A DNA stretch of 64,000 nucleotides from positions 8,990,001-9,054,000 of the forward strand of contig CM055611.1 of NCBI GenBank assembly GCA_029379385.1, read 5' to 3'. Positions 35,489 to 47,141 of the stretch are shown here, in pieces. The notes under the pieces were generated by a model. It was not told where the DNA came from. It did no database searches and saw nothing but the letters and a program-made list of their open reading frames with translations. The DNA is from Quillaja saponaria. Taxonomy: Eukaryota > Streptophyta > Magnoliopsida > Fabales > Quillajaceae. How positions within the stretch are numbered: the first letter of the stretch is position 1; each line of letters starts with the position of its first letter. Position numbers and translations under genes: made by a program.

Positions 35489-37756
35489 CACACGTATCAA
35501 TGGAAGAAAATCATGCATTTAAGATGTTTGATAAAATACTTACAAGAAAACTAGTTATAACTTTATGAGTATAACCTAGTAAATTTAATTTTTAGTGGTT
35601 AGTTGTTATTGGAATTTGAATAAAAAGTTCTTAAACAATATTAGATAATGGTTGGTCGATGATGTGAGTTAAAGGGTTAATGAAAGTGAGTAATGGGTAT
35701 GAACAAATTATAGTTAAGTTGTTTTTGAAGGGGTGCAGGGTTAGATTTGATGGGTTAAAGAAATCTTGTGTTTTAGGCCTTCGGGGCTAAATTAAATTAA
35801 GAGTTCTAAAGAGAAAATGTAGCTTAGGGTCTTGAGATGATATCTACAAAATTGAGTAACCTGGTTCCAAGTATATTTGTAGTTAGAACTGTTGGATTGC
35901 AATTAGGTCCATATAGGATTTTTAGTGAGATTCAATCGGTTTGGAGAACTTTGTCATAGGTTATGATAGAATTAGCCTAGGACCACTAAATAAAAGTTGT
36001 TCCTAATATACTAAAAACTAAATCTAGAGTGATAAAGGTCTTAATTCCTTATTATGTGTAATTTAGAGGTGTTTGAAGTCGTAATTGTGATTTTTAGGTA
36101 CTGACTATACTTGTTTTGGTAAACTGATGTCAGGAGGTCTTAACAAATGGATTATGTGTAGAATGCTGAAAATAAAATGTTCCCAACTTCTTGAAGAACT
36201 AGACTAGAAAGTTTTGTAATTTAATTTTCAAGTATGAGAATTCAATAAGCATCAGAATCAAAGGTTGGCAACTAGTAATTTGTGAAGTGCCCTGTTTTTG
36301 TCCATGTATGAAATTGAGTGAGTTTAATACTGATTTTAGGAAAAGTTCCTAAGTAATAAAGATAACTAACTTCCTAAAGTTAAAAGTGGATTTACTAAAT
36401 TCGGTTAAGCTTTAAATAAATACTTGAAACTTAGTAACTTTAGATTTTCGTAAACAAAAAGGTTATAACTTATGAATTAATAAACTAGGTAATACTTGGA
36501 AAATATAATTGTAGCTTCAAAAAGTGTGATTGAATCAATGACTCACATGAACGCAAGTATAAGTGACAAATGAAATCGGTTAAAGGTGAGTGCTTAACTG
36601 TTACCCTTTGGTGGCTAAATTATTATGTGTGCTTGTATGTGTATATGAATAAATGTGTTATTTGGAAAAGTAAGCTTGTACAGTGTTTTTAGTAAGTTAT
36701 TTGAATTATGTTTGATGATTGAAATTGTTTGTAGTTGATAAGTAAATTTTTCTTCAAAATGTTTTTATTTCCAAAATTGAAATCCAGGAGCACCTAAGAT
36801 ACTTTGATATGAGATATTTTGATTTTGACAATTGTTTTAAAATAAATGAGTTGCTCATTGGCTCTTTGTTTTCTTTATATGTTATGATTCTCTAATTGAT
36901 TTGTTATCCTATGAATCATGTAATTTATGAATTTATGACGATTACAAATGCGTACATGTATTTTAAATTAAGACATTAACATTGTTACATGATATTGATT
37001 AACTATATATGTTATGTACTTGTGTTAAGTAATGTTAGTACCTTTTGGACATGTTTTGCTAAGTCTATAAGACTCACCCTTCTTTGTTGATATTTTTTTT
37101 TCAGTCACAGGATTTTGATTTACATCATTGACGAGTGTGTGACTTACCAGTTACAAGCGGCAAGGTAATTCTTTGAAATCTCATACTTGAAGTCAACAGT
37201 GAAAGTTTGCAGTTATACAAGAGCTGTGAGATGTCTGGCTTTATGTTGTGTAATAGTCTAATTATGTGTTATTGAGATGAGAATCAAAACAAAGCTTTTT
37301 GTTGTTTTTGTTGTTGCTGTTTATATTACACGGGCATGTTCTCCTTCACGAAGAACCTTTGCTGAATTTTTTTTATAGATTGCTATATGTCTCCATAAAT
37401 AAATTTTTACAGTTAATTTCTGTTTTATAAAATTTGTTTTTATATATTCGTTTAGTTAGGAGTCGTATGTATTCAGTTATGATAAAGTCAAGATTACGAA
37501 AGCTTGGTTTTCCAATCCTCTGGCTAGTCATGTCTCAAAGAAGGGTGTGACATAATCCAATCGAATATATCCTAGGTGTACCCAGATTCTAAATCACGTT
37601 AAAAGTGAGTTTATTACCCCTATCAACCACAAACAAGATTCATACTAATACACAACATACCAAATGATAAAGTCTATGAAAAACATAATATTCTTACTAC
37701 GTGAATCAATCAAAGCATTAAACATACACACACTTGGCAACTGTATATATATAATA

Positions 37757-37805
<49 letters not shown>

Positions 37806-38967
37806 TTCAATACACAACTAGCAACCAAAGGATAACATTTCCACTTACCAAGTTATAGATTTTGTTCATCGCTTCTTCTTGAGTTTAAATGCATCGTCAT
37901 ATCAGTGTTACGTTTCTGAGCTAAAGTTAAAGTTTTCAAGTATTACTAAGTTTTTCAATTTTGTAAGTTATAACCTTTTAATTACAAAAATTTATAGATA
38001 CTAAATTTCATGCATTTATTTAAAATTAACACCTTTTAGGCATTTTCACAAATACCTTGGAGGCATGCTTGATTACAACTTATGTACTTAACAAAATTCA
38101 GAAAAACCAAGTCTAAACATAATCTCCAGGAGTTAGATACCTTTCTTATTCAACAACTTCTCCTAAAATCAGCTTTGAACCCACTCAAATCCACACATGA
38201 ATACAAATAGGGGAAATTGAGGTTTGCCTCTGTCTGTAGCTCAAAATACAACTTCAGTTCCTTAAATAATTTCAGTCCAAGGTACAAACACATTCTCTAA
38301 GTCTCCTTTGCAATTTTTCTTCAGACATCCCCCACGGACTTACCTCTAATTTTACCAAAATGGAGTTGTACCAAACCGAGTATACATTGCAATCCCTGGT
38401 TCTATGAAGCAACTTCCTGTACTTAAAAAGTACACATAACTTGGAACCAAACTAAGAATCTCTCCAGATTAGTTCCTCAAGATGTTACAAACAATTTCTC
38501 TTTAGAACCAACTCCTAAATTGTCATTTGGGACCCTGTAAAACTAGATACACCAAATCAAGGACAAGAGGAACCCACAAATCATAATAGTGACTTCCAAC
38601 ACCTTCAGAATACACATAACATGAAATTAAAATCTGTAAAGCTTCAAAATTTTCCTTTAATATGTTATGAACAATTCTTGTTGAAAGTCCTAAGCTAAAC
38701 TAGACCACAATAGTAGACAAAGTCCACTAGACTGACTGAAGCTCACCAACAATCTAGCATTAACCCAGAAGCAGTCTAATAGCTCTAGCAATAAATATAC
38801 CTAGAATCAAGTTACAAAATTATGCAGATATTATTATAAGACCATAAGCTACACTTCCTTTTCAGAATTTCTAAACTAATTCAGTCCAGAATGCAGCGAA
38901 ATACCAAATTTCTCTGAATCATAAAATCTGAGCATTGTTCCCTTTCTAATAACCACTTAATTATATT

Positions 38968-39075
38968 ATTTATTTAATTTGTTTATGTATTTGTTGTTTT
39001 TATAAGTTAAGTTGTTTATGTATTTTTTGTTTGTATAACTTAATTTGTTTATGTATTTGTTGTTTTTATAACTAA
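38968..39075. repeat. Three tandem copies of a 35-38 bp unit
   Basis: Units share TTGTTTATGTATTTGTTGTT followed by TTATAAGTTAA with minor changes. They lie near the tail of copy C, just before its terminal TTAGGTTATAATA. Confidence 0.8.
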
Positions 39076-39126
39076 AAAGTTACAAATTATATCTAAAATT
39101 CAACTTTACAATATTAGGTTATAATA

Positions 39127-40372
39127 GCAATATAATATTTATAAATTTACTATTTGAGAGAAGTTTTAAATAGTTGGTTTTAAAGAAAAAGAAGAGACTA
39201 TTAAATTTAAAATGTTGTTTTGGAATCATTTTGAGAAAACAAAAAACTATTTATAACTATTAATTAATTGCAATGAAATATAGTATGTTTGTGATAGTAA
39301 ACTTAACTAAATAAGTCTTGATAATACAAATGTTTGACAAATGAATCTAAATTGTTTGTGAAATGAAAATTTTCTATTGGTTTCTAAGTGTTAAAACAAG
39401 GAGGAAATTAATATGGAGGATGTGAAGGGTTCAAGGGTGAAGGGTGAAGGGTTCAAGGGTGAGATGAAAGATGAAAGAAGGAAGAGAGATATTTTTTTTC
39501 TTTGTTAGGTGGTACTAAATTTCATAAGATTTCTTAGTTATTAGATTGTACTTTTTTTATTTTACATTAATTAAATTGAATCTAATTGACTTTGGAATTG
39601 ATAATTTTTTTTGTTTATGATGATTTGTTGAATTGCATTTATCCACATGTATAATTAACTAAAACTAGACTAATCTAATTGACTTTGAAGTTGATAATTT
39701 TTTATTTTTTTTATGATACTTCATTAAAATCGTGTTTATCCACATGTATAATTAACTGAATGGACAAAGTAAAAAGAAGGCATCAATTAGAATTTTAATA
39801 AATACCCTTGCTTTGATTATTTTCTTTGTGATTACATATTAAAATCATTCATGGTTAAAATAATATTGTGAATTTAATTTTTCTCTTAATTTTCATCACT
39901 AAAAAGTTTTTATGATTTTATTATTTTTTAATTTATAACAAAATGAAAAAGGGAAAATTATTTTAGTTCCAATATTAAAGTGCACAAAAAAATAAATAAA
40001 ATATTTAAAATATATACATAAAAAAATAAAATTATTTTCAAAAAGTATTTTACAAGGGAAAATTAAACATATTATATACATAATTTCATATTCTTATTAC
40101 CTTTTAAAAAAAATAAATTAATGCATAATTTAAAGGTCATATAGATATGACTCACATACAACGTGTATGACATATATAATATACTAGCTCATTGCACATC
40201 CTTACGGGCATGCTCAGAGTTTTTTTATATTTTTTTAGCTGAACACATATAGGCACACTTTTTAAGAGAAAAAAAATATAATTATTTACAAAAAAAAAGA
40301 TATTTTAAATTTAGTTATAGTTTTTTTTGAAAAGTGGCTTAAAGTACATGTGGGGTAATTTGTTTCTTTTAA
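39127..40372. other. No gene; AT-rich spacer with short tandem GGGTTCAAGGGTGAA
   Basis: Low-complexity AT-rich sequence. A small tandem array of GAAGGGTTCAAGGGTG-type units lies at 39425-39467. Two CATGTATAATTAACT-centred segments (about 39648 and 39742) are similar to each other, which suggests an old local duplication. No coding signal. Confidence 0.5.
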
Positions 40373-41294
40373 CACTACAAGAAATGACATTATTTGCATC
40401 TGCAAACTTCCAATGCAGAAGATACAAATGCTAACATAGTAAGCAATTTGCATTTGTATTCAAACGGAGTAAACAATCCATAGATTCATATATTATTTTT
40501 TGTGTCTTTACATAGAGACAAATAAACAAACGCAATAACCTTAGACTGAGATACTATTTTTTGCGTTTGCGGCAGAAATAGATTCTTAACTAGTGTCTAT
40601 ATAATTGTTTATGGGTTGCAGACTTAAAATTTGGACTCCAATAATGGCTTTCCACTTCCTGCATTTGTAATACAAGCATTGTCCATAAACGCAAGTGTTA
40701 CTACATATGCACTATGAACACAGAAAAATAGATGCAATTCTTTTTAAATTTGCTTAAATTTTTTTGAGTCTGCATGTTGCAAATGCAAATGTAGATAATT
40801 CTAAAGGAGGATATAGATGAATTAAATAATTATTTTTCGTTATTTTTTCATTCCTTCGTAATTTTGTACCTGTAAATACTTGTATAAAAGTATATTTATA
40901 TTATATACAAAATTCATCATAACATTAAAATTATTTACAAATATTGTAGAAAAAAACTATCTCATAATCTTAATTAATATTCGTCGTCTCAAGCTTGTAC
41001 ATTATTCTGACTGATATGTGAAGGCATAGATATAGCAAGTGCAACCTAAAAAAATCAAAATAAATAAGTTGTAAGTAATTATACTTAACCTAGACTTAAT
41101 GTGCATATAAGTTAAGCGTACTATAACTTACAAAAAATAAGTAAATTTTTTAAAGGTTTTGCCTTGAAACTATAACATTGTCCTATTATCAAAACCGTTA
41201 ATTCAAAACCCACTTTGTTTCTTTTTACAAGTCTTATTCGCCCTATGGTCCTGTCGGTACTCTCAGAATAAAAAATAGTCCTGTATTTGACCAT
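40373..41294 (+). mobile_element. CACTA (En/Spm) transposon terminus with subterminal repeats
   Basis: CACTACAAGAAATGAC at 40373 is the canonical CACTA-superfamily end, preceded by TAA as a candidate 3-bp target copy. The next 450 bp hold repeated short words in both orientations (TTTGCATCTGCAAA, GCAAATGCAAATG, TTTGCGTTTGCGG, AAACGCAA), as expected for subterminal transposase-binding repeats. The opposite end (a TTTCTTGTAGTG terminus) is not found downstream. The element is cut by the family-1 LTR at 41295. No transposase is visible. Confidence 0.65.
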
Positions 41295-44200
41295 TGTTAT
41301 AACCCGTTATAGTAACTTTTAGATACAATGTGTAAATTTTAGCTATAAAATAAAAAATACCTAAATTAATTAAGTAAATAGTGATATAATATGATTTGTT
41401 ATACTTCGATATTTTAATATATATTTTAAATTATTTTTTTTGTAGAATTTGTTGTAAAATAAATAAAACTTTGATCAAGTAAATAAAATTGAGTGAATAA
41501 TTAGTACATGTATATTTATTTTAAGATTTATTTTCCATTACATATTATGTTGACTTTGACTCACTTTGCTATTTTCATTTTTTTTTCCATGTTTTTCCGT
41601 TTTTCTTGTCCCACTGCCTTTGCCTTTCCTTTTATTTTGTTGGTCAAGTCTTCCCCTGCTTTTGGAGCCTTCTAGTTTCTCTATTTTGTGAATTTGTCTT
41701 GCAGCTAGCTTACTCCTCCTTTAAACTAGTTGAGATTCTTGCTTCTTCTTTTTGTTTTGTATTTAAGTTTTGGTCTAGTTTCTCTATTTTGTGAATTATC
41801 TCATTATTGCCGAATCTAACCACAACAACCAAACTTTTCTTCATTTGGTTTTTCTGTGACTGTATGTATAATCATCAAGCATTCATGCCAGTACAACTCA
41901 GAGAAAGAGAGAGAAAGGAGAGAAAGGTCCTTGAAACTCTATAAAGTCCAAAAGAGGACCTTGGAAGTCCTACGTATCACTACCCTCATAAACCATACGT
42001 ATTTATTGATACCCATAATGCTCAAATGCTAATGTCGATACTACTTTGGTTATGGCAGTACACATAGATAGCTTTTGTCCATCTTGAACCAAGATCAAGC
42101 TATTAGTGGACTTCAACTACTCAAAGATGATGAATGGCTCACTGTAGCACCCATTCCAAACACACATATTGTCAACATTGGTGACATGATGCAGCAGCTG
42201 CTATCACTACTAGAAGACCAATTACTATGATCTTCCTTTCCTTCAGTGTAGCAGACCTTTCTGCATGAAACTATAGTAAAGGAGCTGAATTGGAGGTAGC
42301 AGTCATCCAAGGCAACAACTAGTAATTAGGCCAGTTGTGGGTTATGTAGTTCCAATTACCTCAAAAATTTAGTCATTTACCTTGTTTTCCTATAGTTTAT
42401 CCCTTTTCTTCTTTGATTGTTAAGAATTATATGAAGGGTTTAACTAATTGGAATTGAATTAGGAGATATGGATGTTGGAAACATGTATAGATAAAGCTTT
42501 TAGATTACTTTGATTAGTTAAATTAAAGTTTAAATTGGAATTTGGAAACTTAGTAATATGAAGGTTGATGGAAATATGAATTTTATTGGGAGATTTATAT
42601 ATATACACACACATATCAATGAAAGTAATTTTTGCACCGAAGGTGTTTGATAAAATGTTTACAAGAAAACTAGTGATAACATTTTAGGTAAAACTTGATA
42701 AATTTAATTTTTGATAGTTAGCTGTTATTGGAAGTTGAATAAAAAGTTTATAAACAAGAGTAAAGAATGGTTGGTTGATTGGGTGAGTTGAGGATTTAAT
42801 AAAAGTGGATAGTGAGTATCAGCAAGGAGGGTTAGTTATGGGCAAAGTGTTGGAAAATGAGAGTTAAGAGGTTTTTGAAAGAATGCAAGGTCAGATTTCA
42901 TGGGTTAGAAAGATTTTGTGTTTTAGGGTGCTTTCAAAGCTGAATTAAATTAAAAGTCAAAAAGATAAAGTGTAGCTTAGGATCTTTAGGTGTTGTCTGC
43001 AGAATTACGTAACCTGGTTCTAAGAATAGTTGGTAGAGCTGCTAGACTGTAGATAAGTCCATGCATGATTTTTAGTGAGCTTCAGTCAGTTTGGGAGATT
43101 TTGTGATAAGTTGTAGTTTGAATAAGTCTAGGACCTCTAAATAAAAATTTATCCTAACATGCTAAAAATTTGGAGTGGTTTAGATTTTAATTCTTTGTTG
43201 TGTGAATTTTGGAGGTGTTAGAAATCATGGCTCTGATTTTCAGGTCCTGACTATACTTGCTTTGAAGTAATTAAGATTAGGGAGTCTCAAAAGATGAATA
43301 AGAGAAGAGTGATGAAGATGAAATGTTTCTAAAATCTTGAAATACTACAATAAAAAGTTTCGTAATTTAACTCCCAAGTATGAGAATTTTGTAAGCATCA
43401 GAATCAGGGGTTGGCAACTAGGAATTTATGCAGTGCCCTGTTTTTGTTTATGTGAGGAATCGAGTGAGTTCAAGGTTGATTTTAGGAAAAGTTTCTAAAT
43501 AAGAAAGATAGATAACTTCCTAAATTTAATGTTTAAACTTGGTTTTGTTAAATTTAGTTAAGTATATAAGCAAAAATCAAATATATCTCCAAGATCATTG
43601 TAAAAATAGCTAAAGAAGAGTTAACTTTAAATAAATACTTGAAACTTAGTAACTCTAGATTTTCGTAACTAAAATGTTATAACTTAATAATTTTCGAAAC
43701 TAAGTAACTCTTGGAAAATATAATTATAGCTTCGGGAAGTATAGTTAAACTAATAATGCACATGACCATAACTGTGGGTGACGAATAAAATTAGTTAAAG
43801 GTGAGTGGTTAATTGTTACCCTTTAGTGACTAGATTATTATATGTATTTACGTGTATATTTGAATAGATGTGGTATATGAAAAAAAATAAGCTTATACAG
43901 TGTTGCATTGAGTTAAATGAATTGTGTTTGATGTTTGAAATTGTTTATGGTTGATAAAGGCCAACGAAGTGAAATGTTTTTCGAAATGACTTTATTTCCA
44001 AAACTGAAATCCAGGTGTTCTTAGGATGTTTTAAGATTTTCTTAGATTTTCTAATTCTGATAGGTGTTTTAAAAGAATTAAGTGCTCAGCCCCGATGGGT
44101 GGATTTGAAGAAGGGATTTTATGACTTTAATTTCAATAAATTTGTTTTTTATTTTGTTTGGTGTGCAAGCACAAATCTACCTAGTGGGAGGTGGTGTGTG

Positions 44201-44918
44201 GGGTTGAGTTACTCTATTGGCCCTTTGCTTGCTTTGTATGCTTTGATTATCTTAATTGTTTTAATTAGATTATACAGTATACTAATTGAACTATGCTTAC
44301 TAAGTTTTATACTTCCACATTTGTATATGTGTAATTTTAGTAGTTTTGGAATATATGACATGTGGATATTAATTGATCAAATATTTTATACATATGTTGT
44401 GCTATGCTAATATCATTTGGGAATGATTTTCCACTCATGGAGTCCATAAGACTTATCTCTCTTCTGTGGTTTTTTTTAGTAACAAGATCTTGAGGACGGC
44501 TATTACCGATAATAGACTTTGTCGTGTGTTTGGTGGCAAGGTAATTCTTCATAATCTCAATCTGGGGTAAAAGTGTGTAGTCATACTAAAACTGTAGGGT
44601 ATTTGCTCATATGAAGGGTAATGCTCTAGTTGATTGTTATTATGATGAGAAACAGAGTAGAACTCCTTGGACTTGTTGTCTTTGTTGTTGTTTTTGTTAT
44701 GTTAAAAAGGAATATGTATTGTCTATGTTTTGGGCATGTTTCACATTATGTGGAACCTCTGCCAAAATTTTCAGTGAATATTATGTATTCTTTAGCAAGT
44801 CTATGTTTTTATTTTAATTAAGTAAAGACTTTCTTAGTCTTAAATATAATTTTTTCGAGAGTCTTATGTATTCAGTAGTGGTAAAATCAGGGTTACAGAT
44901 ATTTGATTATCCCTAATA
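41295..44918 (-). mobile_element. Family-1 LTR, copy F, inverted and truncated
   Basis: Starts TGTTATAACCCG (complement of the family tail) at 41295. It runs in the same order as copy E: the GTTAGCTGTTATTGGAA block, the TTACCCTTTAGTGAC block, CCAAAACTGAAATCCAGGTG, and TCTTATGTATTCAGTAGTGG. It stops near 44918, about 50 bp short of the TGTCACACCC head, where receptor-kinase sequence begins. Because the head is missing, no second target copy can be tested (left flank ACCAT). It is non-coding; the 131-codon plus-strand frame at 44015 is not conserved in the sister copies. Confidence 0.75.
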
Positions 44919-44919
44919 T

Positions 44920-45201
44920 TCATTATTTCAATTGGTGATTCCAGTGACCATGAAAGTGCAATCTTGAAAACTGAAAAGTATGAATTTCTGAACCTTATTG
45001 TTCATTTGGATATGGGTCAAATTTGTTTCTATTTCTAGCTCAACATCATAAATTTGGCTTTGAATTTCTCTTGCTTCTGGTTAATGTAGAGTTAGGTCTA
45101 AAATCATAGAAAGATTTTTTGGCAAAGCTAACATGGCATACTTGTGAAGATTCATACTATCTTTAAACATGCCTTTAGTGGTCTCCTTCTAATCAATAGT
45201 T
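44920..45201 (-). pseudogene. Fragment of an LRR-RLK XII kinase (exon 2 region)
   Basis: The plus-strand sequence aligns with 20840-21110 of the receptor kinase over about 270 bp in the same orientation (TTGGTGATTCCA..., GAAAGTGCAATCTTGAAAAC, TTTGAATTTCTCTTGCTTCTGG, GGCATACTTGTGAAGATTCA). It covers the C-terminal lobe of the kinase, roughly from the segment after the GDVYSFG region to near the end. In-frame stops and small indels make it non-functional. It is sandwiched between truncated copy F and the LTR at 45202. Confidence 0.85.
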
Positions 45202-45504
45202 TGATATGGAACCATCAGTTCATGATTTTAGGACATAGAACTCAGAAGTCCTCACCATACTTTATCTGTTATTAAATTTATCTCTTTCTTTGTCTCTTGT
45301 TTTATCTCTTATTTCCCATTATGTTTAATTATCTTTTACTTATTTTTAGGAATTGATGTTGCCTATAAATAGGCTACTTTGATACATTTGAAAACACTTT
45401 TGATGAATAATTGCTAAATTTTTAATTAATCAGTAAGAGTAACTTTAGAAATAGAGTGTGTGAAACCCCTATCAATCCTTTGCCCTTGTATATGTCCTCC
45501 ATCA
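45202..45504 (+). mobile_element. 5' LTR of a decayed Ty3/gypsy element
   Basis: Bounded by TGATATGGAAC (45202) and CCTCCATCA (45504), with a TATA-like CTATAAATAGG at 45362-45372 and followed by a primer site. The end is secure because of the primer site. The start is inferred from the TG and from where receptor-kinase homology ends. Confidence 0.6.
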
Positions 45505-45506
45505 AG

Positions 45507-45519
45507 TGGTATAAAAGTA
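45507..45519 (+). other. Primer binding site, tRNA-Met type
   Basis: TGGTATAAAAGTA follows two bases after the LTR end and resembles the plant tRNA-Met primer site (TGGTATCAGAGCA) with three or so substitutions. It supports the LTR border at 45504. Confidence 0.6.
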
Positions 45520-47105
45520 AATTGGTCTAATTTTTTTTTACCACCACAACTACCGCCCTTATTTCACCACCTTCTACAACACAAATTCAAAAAATAACCT
45601 ATCAAAAGACACGAACAAAGAAAACATATCAGAATTAGCCAAAGAAGAAGCCCAAAAAAACACCCTATGCACTCTCACGTGCCATGCATTATGGTTGCTC
45701 GTCTGTGCATCAATCATACGAACTCCCACATGCCAAAACAGCCCACTGTAACAATCCTACCATGTCCAACATCAAGTTAATTGACACACTAGCTAAAATT
45801 CTATTATCTGGCACGTCATCTGCTACGTACTCTGCCACAGTCATCTATCGCACTCCTTATAGTGGCATGATTATTAGGAGAAATGAATAACTAAAACTTC
45901 ATAATATTGACTTAAGAATCAAGAAATAAACACGACTCTTAACTAAGCTAAAGAATAAAAGTAGATTTCATAAAACAAAAGTTAACTATAAAAGTTCATT
46001 TACTGAAACAAATAACAATTTACTGAAAATTTCAGCCAAGGTTCCCTGTAAAGTGGAACATGCCCATAAATGCAAACACATATATTACTATTTTTACACA
46101 ACAACAACACAAAGACAACAAGGACTTCTGCTTCGTCCACATCATAAATAAGATAAATAACTAGACTTTTACATTATATAAAATCAGATACTCGGTAATT
46201 CTAGTGTGACTGCAAACTTTCATCCTTGACTTTAACTCTAAGATCTTGGAAAATAACTTATCGTACTCTGTCTCCAGGTCACGAGCTTGGCAACGCCATA
46301 TACTGAATTCTTGATACTAAGAAAAATCCACAAAAGAAGGGTGAGTCCTACGGGCTCCATGAGTGGACAATGTACCTAAAGAGTACTAGCATCACTCAAC
46401 ACAAGTATATAACATATATAATTAATTGATATCATGTAATCATGTTTATGTCTTAATTCAAAATACACGTATGCATTTATAATCATTATACTTTTATAAC
46501 TCACATGATTCAGTAGGATAACAAATCAATCAGAATAATCACAAAATACAAAGCAAGCAAAAGGCCAATGAGTAACTCAGTCCTGCATAATAGTATCTTA
46601 CCCTATCGGTTATTTACGTGCCTGCACAACAAGTTAATTCTTTGTACACAATCTATCTTACCTTGGGCTGAGCACTCAATTCTTTTAAAATAAATGTCAG
46701 AATCAGAATATCTCATTTCTGAATATCAAATAAAAATATCCTAGGTGCTCCTTGGATTTCAATTCCAAAAGTAAAAATTATTTCAGAAGAAAATTTTACT
46801 TTGTTAGCCCTTAGTAACCACAAAAAAATTTGAAACATCAAACATAATTCTAATAACTCAATAAAATACTACACATGCTTATTTTCCAATATAACTTATC
46901 TATTCAAATACACATACAAACACATATAATAATCTCTCCACCAAAGGGTAACAATTAACCACTCACAGTAATATAATATCACCCGTCGTTCCTTCTTGAA
47001 TTCAAGTGTATCATTGGCTATATAACACGCTCTAGAGCTATAATTAAAATTTTTAAGCATTACCTAGTTTATAAATTTCAAAATTAGAATCCTCTAGTCA
47101 CTAAA

Positions 47106-47141
<36 letters not shown>

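Larger units (their letters stand above)
28276..37552 (-). mobile_element. Family-1 solo LTR, copy E, inverted, split by a MULE
   Basis: An inverted family-1 copy starts at 28276 (complement of the family tail, TATTACAACCC) and ends at 37552 (GAAGGGTGTGACA, complement of the TGTCACACCC head). Its target duplication TAATC is exact (28271-28275, 37553-37557) and lies inside copy C. A 5.8-kb MULE at 28617-34395 interrupts it. Without the MULE it is about 3.5 kb. Non-coding. It carries a (TA)n-(TGTA)n microsatellite at 35439-35488. Confidence 0.85.
27358..39126 (+). mobile_element. Family-1 solo LTR, copy C, split by a nested insertion
   Basis: The left part 27358-28275 begins TGTCACACCC...GAGGCATGACTGGCAGG. 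The right part resumes at 37558 with ATATCCTAGGTGTACCC and ends TTAGGTTATAATA near 39126. Joining the parts restores the family order seen in copy A (TCAAATAATC then CAAATC...ATATCCTAGGTG). The two parts total about 2.49 kb. The outer flanks GCTAC (27353-27357) and GCAAT (39127-39131) agree at only three of five bases, so the right border or the duplication is uncertain. Confidence 0.75.

Noticed and set aside
44015..44410. 131-codon plus-strand frame with hydrophobic stretches
   Set aside because: It lies inside an inverted family-1 LTR. The frame is not kept in sister copies and the hydrophobicity follows from T-rich sequence.
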